From positions 124,001 through 188,000 of the forward strand of contig NZ_NFIT01000004.1 in the NCBI RefSeq assembly GCF_002159495.1: DNA of 64,000 nt. The letters run 5' to 3'. The notes below the pieces were generated by a model, which worked only from the letters and a program-made list of their open reading frames with translations, did no database searches and was not told where the DNA came from. The DNA comes from Olsenella sp. An293. GTDB taxonomy: Bacteria; Actinomycetota; Coriobacteriia; Coriobacteriales; Atopobiaceae. Of the stretch, positions 38,448 to 47,640 are shown piece after piece. Position 1 is the first letter of the stretch. Each line of letters begins with the position of its first letter. The position numbers and the translations under genes were made by a program.

Positions 38448-38531
38448 TGGTGGGGATGCTTGGACTCGAACCAAGGAACCCAGAGGGAGCGGATTTACAG
38501 TCCGCCGCAGTTGCCGCTGTGCCACATCCCC
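38448..38531 (-). tRNA. trnY: tRNA-Tyr (GTA)
   Basis: Class II tRNA with a long variable arm; acceptor GGGGATG pairs with CATCCCC, anticodon loop CTGTAAA. The 3' CCA is encoded (38448-38450). First tRNA of the tuf transcript. Confidence 0.94.
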
Positions 38532-38582
38532 ATTCCGTTTTCAGCCACCCGCGAGGCGCGTTCTCCCTCGCAAGCGGATAGT

Positions 38583-38611
38583 AGAATACGGCGTGCGCAA
38601 GAACTTGTCAA
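38583..38611 (-). promoter_or_regulatory. Promoter of tRNA-Tyr/Thr/Met-tuf
   Basis: TTGACA (38606-38611) and TATTCT (38583-38588) on the - strand with a 17-bp spacer; tRNA-Tyr begins about 50 bp downstream. The 15-bp motif GCCGGGCGTATCCAT lies 13 bp upstream of the -35 box. Confidence 0.75.
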
Positions 38612-38624
38612 CGTATACCCCCCA

Positions 38625-38639
38625 GCCGGGCGTATCCAT
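38625..38639 (-). promoter_or_regulatory. 15-bp upstream motif, copy 3
   Basis: GCCGGGCGTATCCAT on the + strand, identical to the motifs at 6057 and 12987 and placed 13 bp upstream of a consensus promoter. Confidence 0.65.
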
Positions 38640-38685
38640 CATCACGAGCAGCACACATCCGCAGGTCAACCACTTTATTTTTACC

Positions 38686-38727
38686 GAGAAGAACGCGAGG
38701 CCGCGACCCTTTTGGGCCACGGCCTCG
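38686..38727 (-). terminator. Terminator after tRNA-Thr (TGT)
   Basis: CGAGGCCG (38696-38703) pairs with CGGCCTCG (38720-38727), with further GC pairs inside. On the - strand the tail is CGTTCTTCTCGG. It separates the upstream tRNA-Thr from the tuf transcript. Confidence 0.75.
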
Positions 38728-38738
38728 AAAAATAATTC

Positions 38739-38813
38739 TGGAGCCGGCAGAGGGAGTCGAACCCCCAACCCACGGTTTACAAAACCGTTGCTCTGCCATT
38801 GAGCCATGCCGGC
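38739..38813 (-). tRNA. trnT: tRNA-Thr (TGT)
   Basis: 75-nt cloverleaf including encoded CCA (38739-38741); acceptor GCCGGCA with TGCCGGC, anticodon loop TTTGTAA. A -10-like TATCAT (38824-38829, - strand) lies about 11 bp upstream. It has its own terminator. Confidence 0.94.
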
Positions 38814-38895
38814 GCGTTCGTCAATGATAGCGGAACGGATGGGACGAGGGGGCGTGAGACGAGGGGACAGGCTCGTTTGTCTCGCGCCCCGACTG

Positions 38896-39435
38896 CTAGC
38901 CGCGCAGCATCCGCCAGAGCTTCTCGCGCGCGGCCGGGTCGATGCGGTCCTCGAGGCGCATGTGCTGGGTCTGCCGCGCATCGTTTTCTCGGCGATACTC
39001 CACCGCGAGGGCGCCCACGTCGGCCACGAGCACGTCGCTCGAAACGCGCGTGACCGGGATGCCGCCCACCGTCGCTCGTATCGTGCGGTCCGATGTCACC
39101 ACCGTCACCGCGTGCGGCGCGAGGCGCGCCTCGGTGACCAGGCGCTCGATGACGGCGTCGGCGGACTCCCCCGCCGCCGAGAAGATCACGCGCACGCCGG
39201 CCCGGGAGAGGTCGGGGCGCTCCGGCGAGACGTTGCCCGCGGCGTCGAAGACGATCACCGGCTCGAAGCGGCCCTTCGCGTAGGCGGCAACGTCGGAGAT
39301 GAGCAGCTCGCGCGCCTGCTCGAAGGGGTCGCCCTCGCTCGTCTCGTCCATGCGGTCGAGGTAGCGGGAGGACTTGTAGATGACGTTGTAGCCGTCCACC
39401 ACGAGCAGTTCGCGCGAGGCGCCGGTCCTAGGCAC
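38896..39435 (-). CDS. yacP: YacP-like NYN-domain ribonuclease
   Basis: 179 aa from a GTG at 39435 that overlaps the rlmB stop by 8 bp. ELLVVDGYNVIYKSSRY carries the first acidic residue of the NYN/PIN-like nuclease site, and VVTSDRTIRATVGG is the later conserved block. In B. subtilis YacP (Rae1) cleaves mRNA on the ribosome. The frame is open 43 residues further upstream, but that stretch lies inside rlmB and looks non-coding. Last gene of the cysS-rlmB-yacP operon. Confidence 0.85.
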   Translation of the reverse strand: MPRTGASRELLVVDGYNVIYKSSRYLDRMDETSEGDPFEQARELLISDVAAYAKGRFEPVIVFDAAGNVSPERPDLSRAGVRVIFSAAGESADAVIERLVTEARLAPHAVTVVTSDRTIRATVGGIPVTRVSSDVLVADVGALAVEYRRENDARQTQHMRLEDRIDPAAREKLWRMLRG

Positions 39436-40354
39436 CCGCCTCGCCGCCCGTCTCCTGCCGGCGCAGCCACTCGTAACAGAGCACCGTCGTGGCCTGCGCG
39501 ACGTTGAGCGACTCCACGCGCCCGCGCTGAGGCAGGCGGCACGAAAAGTCGCACTTCTCGGCAACCAGGCGCGAGATGCCCTCGCCCTCCGAGCCCATCA
39601 CCAGGGCGAGGCGCCCGGCAAACGGCGCGTGCCAGACGTCCTGCTCGGCGTGCTCGGTGGCGGCGCAGGCCCAAAAGCCCGCCGCCTGAAGCTCCTCGAT
39701 CGCGCGCGCGAGGTTGGGCACCTGCGCGATGGGCAGGTGCATGACGGCGCCCGCGGAGGTCTTGTAGGCGCCCACGCCCACCGAGGCGGCGCGCGCCTTG
39801 GCCACCACGACGCCCGCCGCGCCCACGACCTCGGCCGTGCGCACGATGGCGCCGAAGTTTCCCTGGTCGGTCACATGGTCGAGCACCACGACGAGCGCCG
39901 GACCCTCGCCCGCCGCGGCGATGACCTCGGAGAGCGACGCGTACTCGAAGGGGCACGTGCGCACGACGACGCCCTGGTGCGCCCCGTGGCTGGAGAGCGC
40001 GTCGAGCCTGCCGCGCGGCACGCGCTCGACGGGCACGCCCGCCTCGCCCAGGCGCGCGGCGATCTTCTCGAGCGCCTGGTCGCGCTCGCCGGAGCGCTCC
40101 TGCACGAGCGCCGAGCGCAGCGGCATCCCGCAGGCGAGCGCCTCCTCGACGGCGCGGCGTCCCTCGATCAGGTCGCCGCGCTCCTGCGGCCCGCGGCGCG
40201 CGGCCCCCGGCAGCGGACGGGGCACGCGGCCCTTCTCGGCACGCTGGCCCCTGCCCGACCCGGGGCGCCCGGAGCGCCCCGCCTGGGGGCGTCCGCCCTT
40301 GCCCTTGCCGCCGCGCACGTCGCGGCCGGGCGTACGAGACTGATTCTTTGCCAC
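39428..40354 (-). CDS. rlmB: 23S rRNA 2'-O-methyltransferase, TrmH/SpoU family (RlmB-like)
   Basis: 308 aa. A Gly/Arg/Lys-rich N-terminal tail of about 58 residues precedes the substrate-binding domain (LIEGRRAVEEALACG). The SPOUT knot motifs are VLDHVTDQGNFGAIVRTAE, ALVMGSEGEGISRLV and PQRGRVESLNVAQA. It methylates a ribose of 23S rRNA (Gm2251 in E. coli). The basic tail may help RNA binding. Two bases after cysS. Confidence 0.92.
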   Translation of the reverse strand: MAKNQSRTPGRDVRGGKGKGGRPQAGRSGRPGSGRGQRAEKGRVPRPLPGAARRGPQERGDLIEGRRAVEEALACGMPLRSALVQERSGERDQALEKIAARLGEAGVPVERVPRGRLDALSSHGAHQGVVVRTCPFEYASLSEVIAAAGEGPALVVVLDHVTDQGNFGAIVRTAEVVGAAGVVVAKARAASVGVGAYKTSAGAVMHLPIAQVPNLARAIEELQAAGFWACAATEHAEQDVWHAPFAGRLALVMGSEGEGISRLVAEKCDFSCRLPQRGRVESLNVAQATTVLCYEWLRRQETGGEAGA

Positions 40355-40356
40355 GC

Positions 40357-41835
40357 TTACTCCTTGCGGTGCAGGCGCGCGCCCGAGGCGGTGTCCTCCA
40401 CCACGAGGCCGAGCGCGGTGATGCCGTCACGGATGGCGTCAGCGACGCCCCAGTTCTTCTCGGCACGTGCCGCCTGGCGCGCGGCGAGCAGGGCCTCGGC
40501 CGCCTCGGCGGCAGAGGCGCCCTCGTAGCCGGCCTGGTCGCGCGCGAGGTCCACGAGCCCGGCGGGCAGGTCGTCGTCGCCGGCGGAGCGGCCCAGGCCG
40601 ATGCCCATCACGTCGGCGAGCTCGCAGAGCATGTCCGCAGCGCGCAGGCAGACGGCGGTGGAGGTGTCGTCGGCGGCCTCTGCCAGATAGGTGTTTGCGG
40701 CGGTCACCAGCGAGAAGATCGCGGCGAGGCCTCCCGCGGTGTTGAAGTCGTCGTCCATCTGGCGGCAGAACTCCTCGCGCGCCTCGTCGATCTTGCGGCC
40801 GAGGGTGCGGTCGGCGTCGTTGAGCTCGCCGTCCTGCGGGGAGCGCTCGGCGGCCCAGCGGAGGTTCCGCGCGCAGGTCTCGAGGCGCTCGAGCGTGCCG
40901 GCCACGCCCTCGAGGCGCTCGAAGGAGAAGTCGAGCGGCGCGCGGTAGTGGGTCTGCAGCATGAGCAGACGCACGGCGTCGGCCGGGTACTTGTCGAGCA
41001 CCTCCTTGAGCGTGTAGAAGTTGCCGAGGCTCTTGGACATCTTCTCGCCGTTGACGCGCAGCATCCCCGTGTGCATCCAGGTGTTGGCGAGCGCCGTGTC
41101 CCAGGCGCACATGGCCTGGGCGGTCTCGTTCTCGTGGTGCGGGAAGATGAGGTCGGCGCCGCCGCCGTGGATGTCGATGGGGGTGCCCAGGTAGCGGTGG
41201 ATCATCGCGCAGCACTCGGTGTGCCAGCCGGGACGGCCGTCGCCCCAGGGGCTGGGCCAGCTCGGCTCGCCGGGCTTGGCGGCCTTCCAGAGCGCGAAGT
41301 CAAACGGGTCACGCTTCTCGTCGTTGACCTCCACTCGCTCGCCGGCGCGCATCTGGTCGAGGTCGCGGCCGGAGAGAATGCCGTAGCTGTGGTCGGCGCG
41401 CACGGAGAAGTAGACGTCGCCGGAGGGCACCGGGTAGGCCACGCCGCGCTCGATGAGGAGCGTGATCATCTCCTGCATGGCCTCGATCTCGTGCGTGGCG
41501 CGCGGGCGGATGTCCGGGTCGAGCACGCCAAAGCGGTGCATCTGCTCGATGAAGGCGGCCGAGCACTCCTCGGCGACCTCGGCCGCGGTGCGGCCGCACT
41601 CGTTGGCGCGGTTGATGATCTTGTCGTCCACGTCGGTGAGGTTCTGGGCAAAGGTGACCTGATAGCCCTTGTACATGAGGTAGCGACGGATCACGTCAAA
41701 CGCGAGGAAGGTCCGCGCGTTGCCGATGTGGATCTGGTCGTAGACGGTGGGGCCGCAGACGTACATGCGAATCTTGCCGGGCTCGATGGGGACGAGCTCC
41801 TCCTTCTTGTGCGTCTGACTGTTGTAGACGAGCAT
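40357..41835 (-). CDS. cysS: Cysteinyl-tRNA synthetase
   Basis: 492 aa class I synthetase. The zinc/HIGH region reads MYVCGPTVYDQIHIGNAR, with HIGN in place of HIGH as usual for CysRS. WHTECCAM and HHENE give further zinc ligands, and KMSKSLGNF is the second signature. First gene of a three-gene operon with rlmB and yacP. Confidence 0.97.
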   Translation of the reverse strand: MLVYNSQTHKKEELVPIEPGKIRMYVCGPTVYDQIHIGNARTFLAFDVIRRYLMYKGYQVTFAQNLTDVDDKIINRANECGRTAAEVAEECSAAFIEQMHRFGVLDPDIRPRATHEIEAMQEMITLLIERGVAYPVPSGDVYFSVRADHSYGILSGRDLDQMRAGERVEVNDEKRDPFDFALWKAAKPGEPSWPSPWGDGRPGWHTECCAMIHRYLGTPIDIHGGGADLIFPHHENETAQAMCAWDTALANTWMHTGMLRVNGEKMSKSLGNFYTLKEVLDKYPADAVRLLMLQTHYRAPLDFSFERLEGVAGTLERLETCARNLRWAAERSPQDGELNDADRTLGRKIDEAREEFCRQMDDDFNTAGGLAAIFSLVTAANTYLAEAADDTSTAVCLRAADMLCELADVMGIGLGRSAGDDDLPAGLVDLARDQAGYEGASAAEAAEALLAARQAARAEKNWGVADAIRDGITALGLVVEDTASGARLHRKE

Positions 41836-41854
41836 GCGCGCTCCTTGGGTGTCT

Positions 41855-41878
41855 GTCGGAAACGTTCCGACCAGTATA
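41855..41878 (-). promoter_or_regulatory. cysS -10 box and adjoining palindrome
   Basis: TATACT on the - strand (41873-41878) lies 37 bp before cysS. Just downstream, GTCGGAA (41855-41861) and TTCCGAC (41865-41871) form a perfect 7-bp inverted repeat around the expected transcription start, suiting a repressor operator. No good -35 box was found. Confidence 0.4.
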
Positions 41879-41879
41879 G

Positions 41880-42064
41880 CGCGGCGCCCGCGGGGTGAGT
41901 TCTTCTCGCCCGGCGCGGGGGCGGGGCGCGGGCGGGGCGGCTGCGATTCGCGCGGATTTGTAAGCGCAAAACGGACTGTCAGCGCGATGGGCCGGAAAGT
42001 CTAAGCAACGCGGCGCATTACGCGGCGCGGCGCCCGTCGCGCGAGCTCAGCAGGCCGAGAAGGA
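41880..42064. other. Intergenic region between cysS and ispF
   Basis: A very GC-rich stretch with TTCTTCTCG (41900-41908) and short hairpins such as GGCGCCGCG-type words. No gene, tRNA or clear terminator was recognised. Confidence 0.5.
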
Positions 42065-42544
42065 CTACCGGCCGTCGTCGAGAAGGGCCACGGCCCAGGC
42101 GGCGATGCCCTCCTCGCGGCCCACGAACCCGAGCCGCTCGGTGGTCGTGGCCTTCACGCCCACGGCATCCACGGGCACGCCCAGCGCGGCAGCCATGTTG
42201 GCGCGCATCTGATCGCGGTGGGGCGCGAGCTTGGGCGCCTGCGCCGCGACGGTGCAGTCCACGTCGAGGATGCGGTAGCCGCGCTCGCGCGCGAGCTCGG
42301 CCACGCGGCGCATCAGGACGAGCGAGTCCGCGCCCTCGTAGGCGGGGTCGGTGTCCGGAAAGAGACCCCCGATGTCACCCGCGCGCATGGCACCGAGCAC
42401 GGCGTCCATGAGCGCGTGGGCGAGCACGTCGGCGTCGGAGTGGCCGGCGAGCCCCCGCTCGCACGGCACGTCGACGCCTCCGAGCACCAGACGGCGCCCC
42501 TCCGCGAACGCGTGCACGTCAAAGCCGTGTCCGATGCGCAGCAT
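42065..42544 (-). CDS. ispF: 2-C-methyl-D-erythritol 2,4-cyclodiphosphate synthase
   Basis: 159 aa. Fifth step of the MEP isoprenoid pathway. [13 protein letters not shown] has the metal-ligand DVH, and [19 protein letters not shown] carries the other ligand and pocket residues. Downstream of ispD, separated by the 84-bp palindrome. Confidence 0.96.
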   Translation of the reverse strand: MLRIGHGFDVHAFAEGRRLVLGGVDVPCERGLAGHSDADVLAHALMDAVLGAMRAGDIGGLFPDTDPAYEGADSLVLMRRVAELARERGYRILDVDCTVAAQAPKLAPHRDQMRANMAAALGVPVDAVGVKATTTERLGFVGREEGIAAWAVALLDDGR

Positions 42545-42557
42545 GACAGTTCCTTTC

Positions 42558-42641
42558 TGGCAGACTTGACAATCTCGTCAGGTTATATTGTCAAGCGCTC
42601 GCGCTTGACAATATAACCTGACGAGATTGTCAAGTCTGCCA
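42558..42641. repeat. Perfect 41-bp inverted repeat made of two 27-nt elements
   Basis: 42558-42598 is the exact reverse complement of 42601-42641, with only TC between. Each arm contains one copy of the element (TGACAATATAACCTGACG then AGATTGTCA) plus shared flanks TGGCAGACT and AGCGC. It lies 17 bp after the ispD stop and 13 bp before ispF. On RNA it would form one long hairpin or two small ones. Confidence 0.92.
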
Positions 42642-42658
42642 AGCCCCTGCCCCCTGGG

Positions 42659-43423
42659 TCACCCAAGCAGTCGCCGCTCGAGAGCGGCCTCGGCAAGGGC
42701 CAGGTCCTCGGGCAGCGTGACCTTGATGTTGTCGCGCGAGGACTCGACCACGCGCACCTTGCCGCCCATGCGCTCCACCAGGGAGGCGTCGTCGGTCCCC
42801 AGGTACTCGTCGCGCGCGGCGGCCTTGTGCGCGGCGAGAAGGACCCGGCGCCGAAAGACCTGCGGGGTCTGGGCGGCCCAATAGAAGCTGCGGTCGGGCG
42901 TCGCCACGATGGTCGTACCCTCGACGAGCTTGAGGGTGTCGACGGAGCGCGTCGCGAGGATGGCGCCGGCAAGCGCCGGATCCTGGCGGACCGCCGCGAT
43001 CGCGGCCTCGATCATCTCGGCCTCCACCAGCGGCCGCGCGGCGTCATGGACGGCGACGAACTCCAGGTCGCGGGGGACCGCCCCCAGCCCGGAGAGCACC
43101 GAATCCTGACGGGTCGCCCCGGACGGGGCGAGCGCCACCGGCTTTTTGAGGGAGAGCCGCGCGAGCACGTCCTTCTCGACCTGCGCCGCCCGGTCCGGGG
43201 CGCAGACCACCACGAGCCGCGCCACCGACGGCGCCTGCTCGAACGCGGCGATCGACCAGCACATGAGGGGCAGGCCGGCGAGCTCGACGAACTGCTTTCC
43301 GCGCGGGTCGCCAAAGCGCTCGCCCGAGCCTCCCGCGACGATGACGGCGCAGGTGTCGGCGGGGGGCTCGGCGGAGCCGACGCGGCAGGCGCACGCCTCG
43401 GGGCAGGGGGCGCCGGCGCCCAT
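42659..43423 (-). CDS. ispD: 2-C-methyl-D-erythritol 4-phosphate cytidylyltransferase
   Basis: 254 aa. Third step of the MEP pathway. The nucleotide loop is AVIVAGGSGERFGDPRGKQF. VHDAARPLV and DTLKLVEG are also typical. The ATG at 43423 overlaps the disA stop as TGATG, with GGAAGG seven bases upstream; an in-frame GTG at 43441 is an alternative. An extra Cys-rich N-terminal stretch of about 25 residues precedes the loop. Confidence 0.94.
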   Translation of the reverse strand: MGAGAPCPEACACRVGSAEPPADTCAVIVAGGSGERFGDPRGKQFVELAGLPLMCWSIAAFEQAPSVARLVVVCAPDRAAQVEKDVLARLSLKKPVALAPSGATRQDSVLSGLGAVPRDLEFVAVHDAARPLVEAEMIEAAIAAVRQDPALAGAILATRSVDTLKLVEGTTIVATPDRSFYWAAQTPQVFRRRVLLAAHKAAARDEYLGTDDASLVERMGGKVRVVESSRDNIKVTLPEDLALAEAALERRLLG

Positions 43424-44502
43424 CACTCGCCCTTCCCCCACATGCGGTGCAGGCTGTTGGCGAGCACGTCGGGATTCTTGACGCCGATCTTGCCGAGGCG
43501 TGAGGGGTCGTCGTCCACGGCCTCGAGGACCTCCTGCAGCGAGCCGTACTCGTCGACGATCTTGTCGGCCATGCCCTCGCGCACGACGGGCACGCGCGAG
43601 AGCGTGCGCAGGCCGAGCGGGGTCATGATGCTGTCCTCGCCGCAGTCGTCGCCAAAGCCGAGGATGCGCGCCACGGTCTTGGCGGAGCGCAGCTGCGTGT
43701 TGACGGTGTCGTGCAGGCGGCGGCGCACGGTGCGCGCGGTCTCCTCGGAGGAGTCCGCGGCGTAGTCGCGAATCATGAGGGTGTAGGCCTCGTCGACGCC
43801 GGCGAGGTACTCGTCGCGCTGCATCTGGGCGATCTTGCCCTCGCGGCCGAGCTGGACGATGCAGTCGTCGAGTTCGCTGCCGGCGGTGAGCAGCGCCTCG
43901 AAGAGGTAGAAGAGGTCGGTGAGGTCCCCGAGCGTGACCATGTTGTCGAGCTCGAGGCTCGTGAGGTGCAGCAGGTTGCGATCGAGCTGGGAGCGGGTGT
44001 TCTGCATGGCGACGGTCAGCTGGTTGACCGTCGTGAGCAAATCGCTCACCGGCTTGATCTGGAAGCCCTTGCCGTCCACGTAGACGTTGATGATCGAGCG
44101 ACGAGAGGAGACCGAGACGACCATCGCCCGGGTGAGCAGGCTCATGCGGGCCGCCGTGCGGTGGCGCGTGCCCGTCTCGGACGTGGGCAACGACGGGTCT
44201 GGGTTGAGGTGGTAGTTGGCGCGCAAGATCTTGGTGAAGTCGCGGTCGATGACCACGGCGCCGTCCATCTTGCAGAGCTCGAAGAGGCGGTTGGCCGTGA
44301 ACGAGACGTCGAGCTTGAAGCCGTCGTCCCCGGCGGCCAGCACGTTCTCCGTGTCGCCGACGCAGATGAGGGCGCCGAGGTGGCCCGCGAGGATCATGTC
44401 GAGCGCCAAGCGCAGCGGGGTCCCGGGCGCGGTGTTCTTGATCGCGTCCTGGAGGCGCTGCTCGCGGTCGGCGGCACCGGTGTCAAGCTGGGTGGCATCC
44501 AT
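43423..44502 (-). CDS. disA: Diadenylate cyclase DisA
   Basis: 359 aa. It makes c-di-AMP from two ATP and scans DNA. The DAC domain holds DGAVVIDRDFTKIL and GTRHRTAARMS (DGA and RHR motifs). A long helical spine and a C-terminal helix-hairpin-helix domain (SRLGKIGVKNPDVL) follow. ATG 44502 behind AAGGG is preferred over GTG 44529. Coupled to ispD by a 1-base overlap. Confidence 0.95.
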   Translation of the reverse strand: MDATQLDTGAADREQRLQDAIKNTAPGTPLRLALDMILAGHLGALICVGDTENVLAAGDDGFKLDVSFTANRLFELCKMDGAVVIDRDFTKILRANYHLNPDPSLPTSETGTRHRTAARMSLLTRAMVVSVSSRRSIINVYVDGKGFQIKPVSDLLTTVNQLTVAMQNTRSQLDRNLLHLTSLELDNMVTLGDLTDLFYLFEALLTAGSELDDCIVQLGREGKIAQMQRDEYLAGVDEAYTLMIRDYAADSSEETARTVRRRLHDTVNTQLRSAKTVARILGFGDDCGEDSIMTPLGLRTLSRVPVVREGMADKIVDEYGSLQEVLEAVDDDPSRLGKIGVKNPDVLANSLHRMWGKGE

Positions 44503-44590
44503 GGGCGGCCCTTCGTGCGCTGCCGGCACGCATGCGGGCCGGCTCCCTTATTGAGTCTGAGTATATCGCGCGGCGCGAAGCGGGGCAGGT

Positions 44591-44631
44591 CGGCATGTAA
44601 CAATTAGGGCAGGTTGAATTGTCACATGCCG
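44591..44631 (-). repeat. 27-nt hairpin element, copy F, after clpC
   Basis: Stem CGGCATGTAACAATT/AATTGTCACATGCCG. The one unmatched position is A-C on the + strand but G-U on the - strand, the strand on which clpC is transcribed. Loop inverted relative to copies C, D and E. Confidence 0.78.
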
Positions 44632-44676
44632 CCCCGCCCCGTTTTGACGGCTAGGTGCTCAGCGCCAGGACGTTGT

Positions 44677-47256
44677 TTACGCCCCGGAAGCGAGCAGCCC
44701 GCCGGCTCCGGGCGCGCCCGAGGAGGGCTCGGGCAGCGGCGCCGGTTCCGGGCCCATGAGGTGCTCGCGGCGGCGCGGCGCGGGGATCTCGCCGACGGCG
44801 TGCTCAAAGACGAGCTGGCCGTCCTTCTCGTCCACGCGAATGATCTCGCCGCGATGCCACAGACCCTGCAGCAGCTCCTCGGAGAGCGGGTCCTCGATGA
44901 GCGTCTGGATGGCGCGGCGCAGCGGGCGTGCGCCGTAGACCGGGTCGGCGCCCTCCTTGGCCACGAGGTCGCGCGCGGCGTCGGTGAGCTCGATGGACAT
45001 GCCCTGCGCGATGAGGCGCTCGCGGAGGTCGGCGACCATGAGCTCGACGATGCCCCGCAGCTGCTCGGGCGTGAGCGACTTGAAGACCACTACCTCGTCC
45101 ACGCGGTTGAGGAACTCCGGGCGGAAGTGCTTCTTGAGCTCGGACATGACGCGGCTCGTGATCTCCTTGTCGGAGAGGCCCGACGCCCCCTGGGCCGAGA
45201 AGCCCATCGTGGTGGTCTGCGCGATGTCGCGCGCGCCGATGTTGGACGTCATGATGATGACGGTGTTGGAGAAGTCCACGTGACGGCCCTGGCCGTCGGT
45301 GAGCCGGCCCTCCTCCAGGATCTGGAGAAGCACGTTGAAGACGTCGGGGTGAGCTTTCTCGACCTCGTCGAAGAGCACGACCGAGTAGGGACGCCGGCGC
45401 ACCGCCTTGGTGAGCTCGCCGCCCTCGTCGTAGCCAACGTAGCCGGGAGGGGCGCCCACGAGCTTGGAGACGGTGTGCTTCTCCATGAACTCGGACATGT
45501 CAAAGCTGATGAGCGCCTCCTCGGAGCCAAAGAGAAACTCCGCGAGCGCCTTGGCGAGCTCGGTCTTGCCCACGCCCGAGGGGCCCAGGAAGATGAACGA
45601 GCCGCCCGGTCGGCGCGGGTCCTTGAGCGGGGAGCGGCTGCGGCGGATGGCCTTGGCGACCTTGGTCACGGCCTCGTCCTGGCCCACGACGCGCTGGTGC
45701 AGCACGTCCTCGCAGCGCAGGAGCTTGGAGGCCTCCGCCTCGGTGAGGCTCGAGACGGGCACGCCGGTCATGGAGGAGACCACGTCGGCGATATCGTCCT
45801 CGTCGACGGTCACCACGTTGGCGGCGAGCCGCTCGCGCCAGGCGGTCTCGAGCTCGTCGCGCTGGGACACGAGGGCCTTCTCCTCGTCGCGCAGGCGCGC
45901 GGCGTCCTCGAACTCCTGGGCCGCCGCGGCGGCGGACTTCTCCTCGCGCACGCGTGCCAGGTCGGCGTCGACCTGGGCGATCTCGGGCGGCAGCGCCATC
46001 TTGTGGACGCGCGTGCGAGCGCCGGCCTCGTCGAGCACGTCGATGGCCTTGTCCGGCAGGAAGCGGTCCTGGACGTAGCGGCTCGAGAGCGTCACCGCGG
46101 CCTGGACGGCGTCGTCGGTGTAGCTCACGTGGTGGTGCTTCTCGTAGCGGTCCTTGAGGCCCTCGATGATCTTGACGGTGTCCTCGGGGCTGGGCTCGCC
46201 GATGCTGACCGGCTGGAAGCGGCGCTCGAACGCCGAGTCCTTCTCGACGTGCTTGCGGAACTCCTCGGCCGTGGTGGCGCCGATGACCTGGATCTCGCCG
46301 CGCGAGAGGGGCGGCTTCAAGATCGATGCGGCATCAATGGAGCCCTCGGCCGAGCCGGCGCCGATGACGGTGTGGATCTCGTCGATGAATAGGATGTCGT
46401 TCTCGGACTCCTCGAGCTCGCGCACGACCTTCTTCATGCGCTCCTCGAACTCGCCGCGATACTTGGAGCCGGCGACGAGACTCGCGAGGTCGAGCGTCCA
46501 GATCTGCTTGCCGCGCAGGATGTCGGGCACGTTGCCCGAGGCGATGAGCTGCGCGAGCCCCTCGACGATCGCGGTCTTGCCCACGCCCGGGTCGCCGAGG
46601 ATGAGCGGGTTGTTCTTCTGGCGGCGCGCGAGGACCTGCATGACGCGCTCGATCTCGCGGTCGCGGCCGATCACCGGGTCGAGCTTGCCGTCCGTGGCCA
46701 GCTTGGTGAGGTTGCGGCCGTACTGCTCGAGCACGGAGCCCTCCTCGCCGGGCTGCTGCGGTCCGCCAAAGCCCGCCATGCGGACGTCGGCGGCCGCCGG
46801 CTGGCGGGGGGCCTCGCTTTGCTTGGAGGAGAGCTCGGCCACGGCGTTGCGGACGGCGTCGCCCGAGACGCCCATCTGGCGCAGGGCGTCCATCGCGCGG
46901 CCGTTGCCCTCGGAGACGATGCCGAGCAGTAGGTGCTCGGTGGCGATGTAGTTCTGGCCGTGCGTCATGGTCTCGCGGTAGGCACCCTCCAGCACGCGCT
47001 TGGCGCGCGGCGTGAAGGGGATGTGGCCGCCGGGGACGGGCTCGTTGTCGCTGGCAGTGAGGCCGCGGACCGTGGCGAGCGTCTCGTCGTAGGTGATGTC
47101 GAGCTTGGCGAGGGCCTGGGCGGCGACGCCCTCGCCCTCCTTGATGAGGGCGAGCAGTAGGTGCTCGGTGCCCACGTACATTTGCCCGAGGCTTCTGGCT
47201 TCGTCCTGCGCGAGGCTCATGACCTTGCGCGCCTTGTCGGTGAACTTCTCAAACAT
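44677..47256 (-). CDS. clpC: ATP-dependent Clp protease ATPase subunit ClpC
   Basis: 859 aa. Two N-terminal Clp repeats, then AAA+ module 1 ([16 protein letters not shown], about residues 222-237), a UvrB/C-type coiled coil ([18 protein letters not shown]) and AAA+ module 2 ([20 protein letters not shown]). It unfolds substrates for ClpP. No ctsR, mcsA or mcsB is next to it, unlike in Bacillus. The Shine-Dalgarno can pair with sequence beside the start codon. Confidence 0.96.
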   Translation of the reverse strand: MFEKFTDKARKVMSLAQDEARSLGQMYVGTEHLLLALIKEGEGVAAQALAKLDITYDETLATVRGLTASDNEPVPGGHIPFTPRAKRVLEGAYRETMTHGQNYIATEHLLLGIVSEGNGRAMDALRQMGVSGDAVRNAVAELSSKQSEAPRQPAAADVRMAGFGGPQQPGEEGSVLEQYGRNLTKLATDGKLDPVIGRDREIERVMQVLARRQKNNPLILGDPGVGKTAIVEGLAQLIASGNVPDILRGKQIWTLDLASLVAGSKYRGEFEERMKKVVRELEESENDILFIDEIHTVIGAGSAEGSIDAASILKPPLSRGEIQVIGATTAEEFRKHVEKDSAFERRFQPVSIGEPSPEDTVKIIEGLKDRYEKHHHVSYTDDAVQAAVTLSSRYVQDRFLPDKAIDVLDEAGARTRVHKMALPPEIAQVDADLARVREEKSAAAAAQEFEDAARLRDEEKALVSQRDELETAWRERLAANVVTVDEDDIADVVSSMTGVPVSSLTEAEASKLLRCEDVLHQRVVGQDEAVTKVAKAIRRSRSPLKDPRRPGGSFIFLGPSGVGKTELAKALAEFLFGSEEALISFDMSEFMEKHTVSKLVGAPPGYVGYDEGGELTKAVRRRPYSVVLFDEVEKAHPDVFNVLLQILEEGRLTDGQGRHVDFSNTVIIMTSNIGARDIAQTTTMGFSAQGASGLSDKEITSRVMSELKKHFRPEFLNRVDEVVVFKSLTPEQLRGIVELMVADLRERLIAQGMSIELTDAARDLVAKEGADPVYGARPLRRAIQTLIEDPLSEELLQGLWHRGEIIRVDEKDGQLVFEHAVGEIPAPRRREHLMGPEPAPLPEPSSGAPGAGGLLASGA

Positions 47257-47257
47257 T

Positions 47258-47269
47258 GAGGTTGTCCTC
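47258..47269 (-). promoter_or_regulatory. Small hairpin over the clpC ribosome-binding site
   Basis: On the - strand GAGG ACAA CCTC ends two bases before the clpC ATG and includes the AGAGGA ribosome-binding site. A four-pair stem is weak, but it could tune translation, for instance with temperature. Speculative. Confidence 0.25.
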
Positions 47270-47340
47270 TCGCGATAGTTTCACAGCTATAGTTTGTACC
47301 CACACGCCCGTCCGCGCAAACGGGGCGTCACTTCTCTGTG

Positions 47341-47640
47341 ACGCACGTGACGATGAGCGCACTTCTCGCCGGAGCCCGGGAGCCCGCCCGCACTTCTCGC
47401 CTGAGCCCAGAAGCCCGCCCGAACGCCCGCCCGCACTTCTCGGCATCGGTCGAGAAGAACAACGCACTTGGAGACTTCGCGCATTGAGTGCGGGCTCCAA
47501 CGCACTGGATGCGAACACTCGACGACAAATTCCGAGAAGGACCGCGCACTCGAGGTCGCCCCGCCCAAAAACCGCCCGCACTTCTCGCCCGCACTCATAA
47601 GTGCGCGCATAGAGTGCGGCCCAGCGCGCACTTCTCGCAC
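47341..47640. repeat. GCACTTCTCG-rich array upstream of clpC
   Basis: At least five copies of GCACTTCTCG, inverted words (GCATTGAGTGCGG, GCACTCGAGG), CGCCCAAAAACCGCCCGCAC (from 47562) and the palindrome GCACTCATAAGTGC (47591-47604). The order CGCCCAAAA, GCACTTCTCG, palindrome matches the arrays at 6201 and 32751. No gene seen. Confidence 0.8.

Noticed and set aside
42604-42640. TTGACA and TATAAC in the 27-nt element as a promoter
   Set aside because: The two hexamers are only about two bases apart, far from the 16-18 bp a promoter needs. The element is also positioned after stop codons, not before genes.
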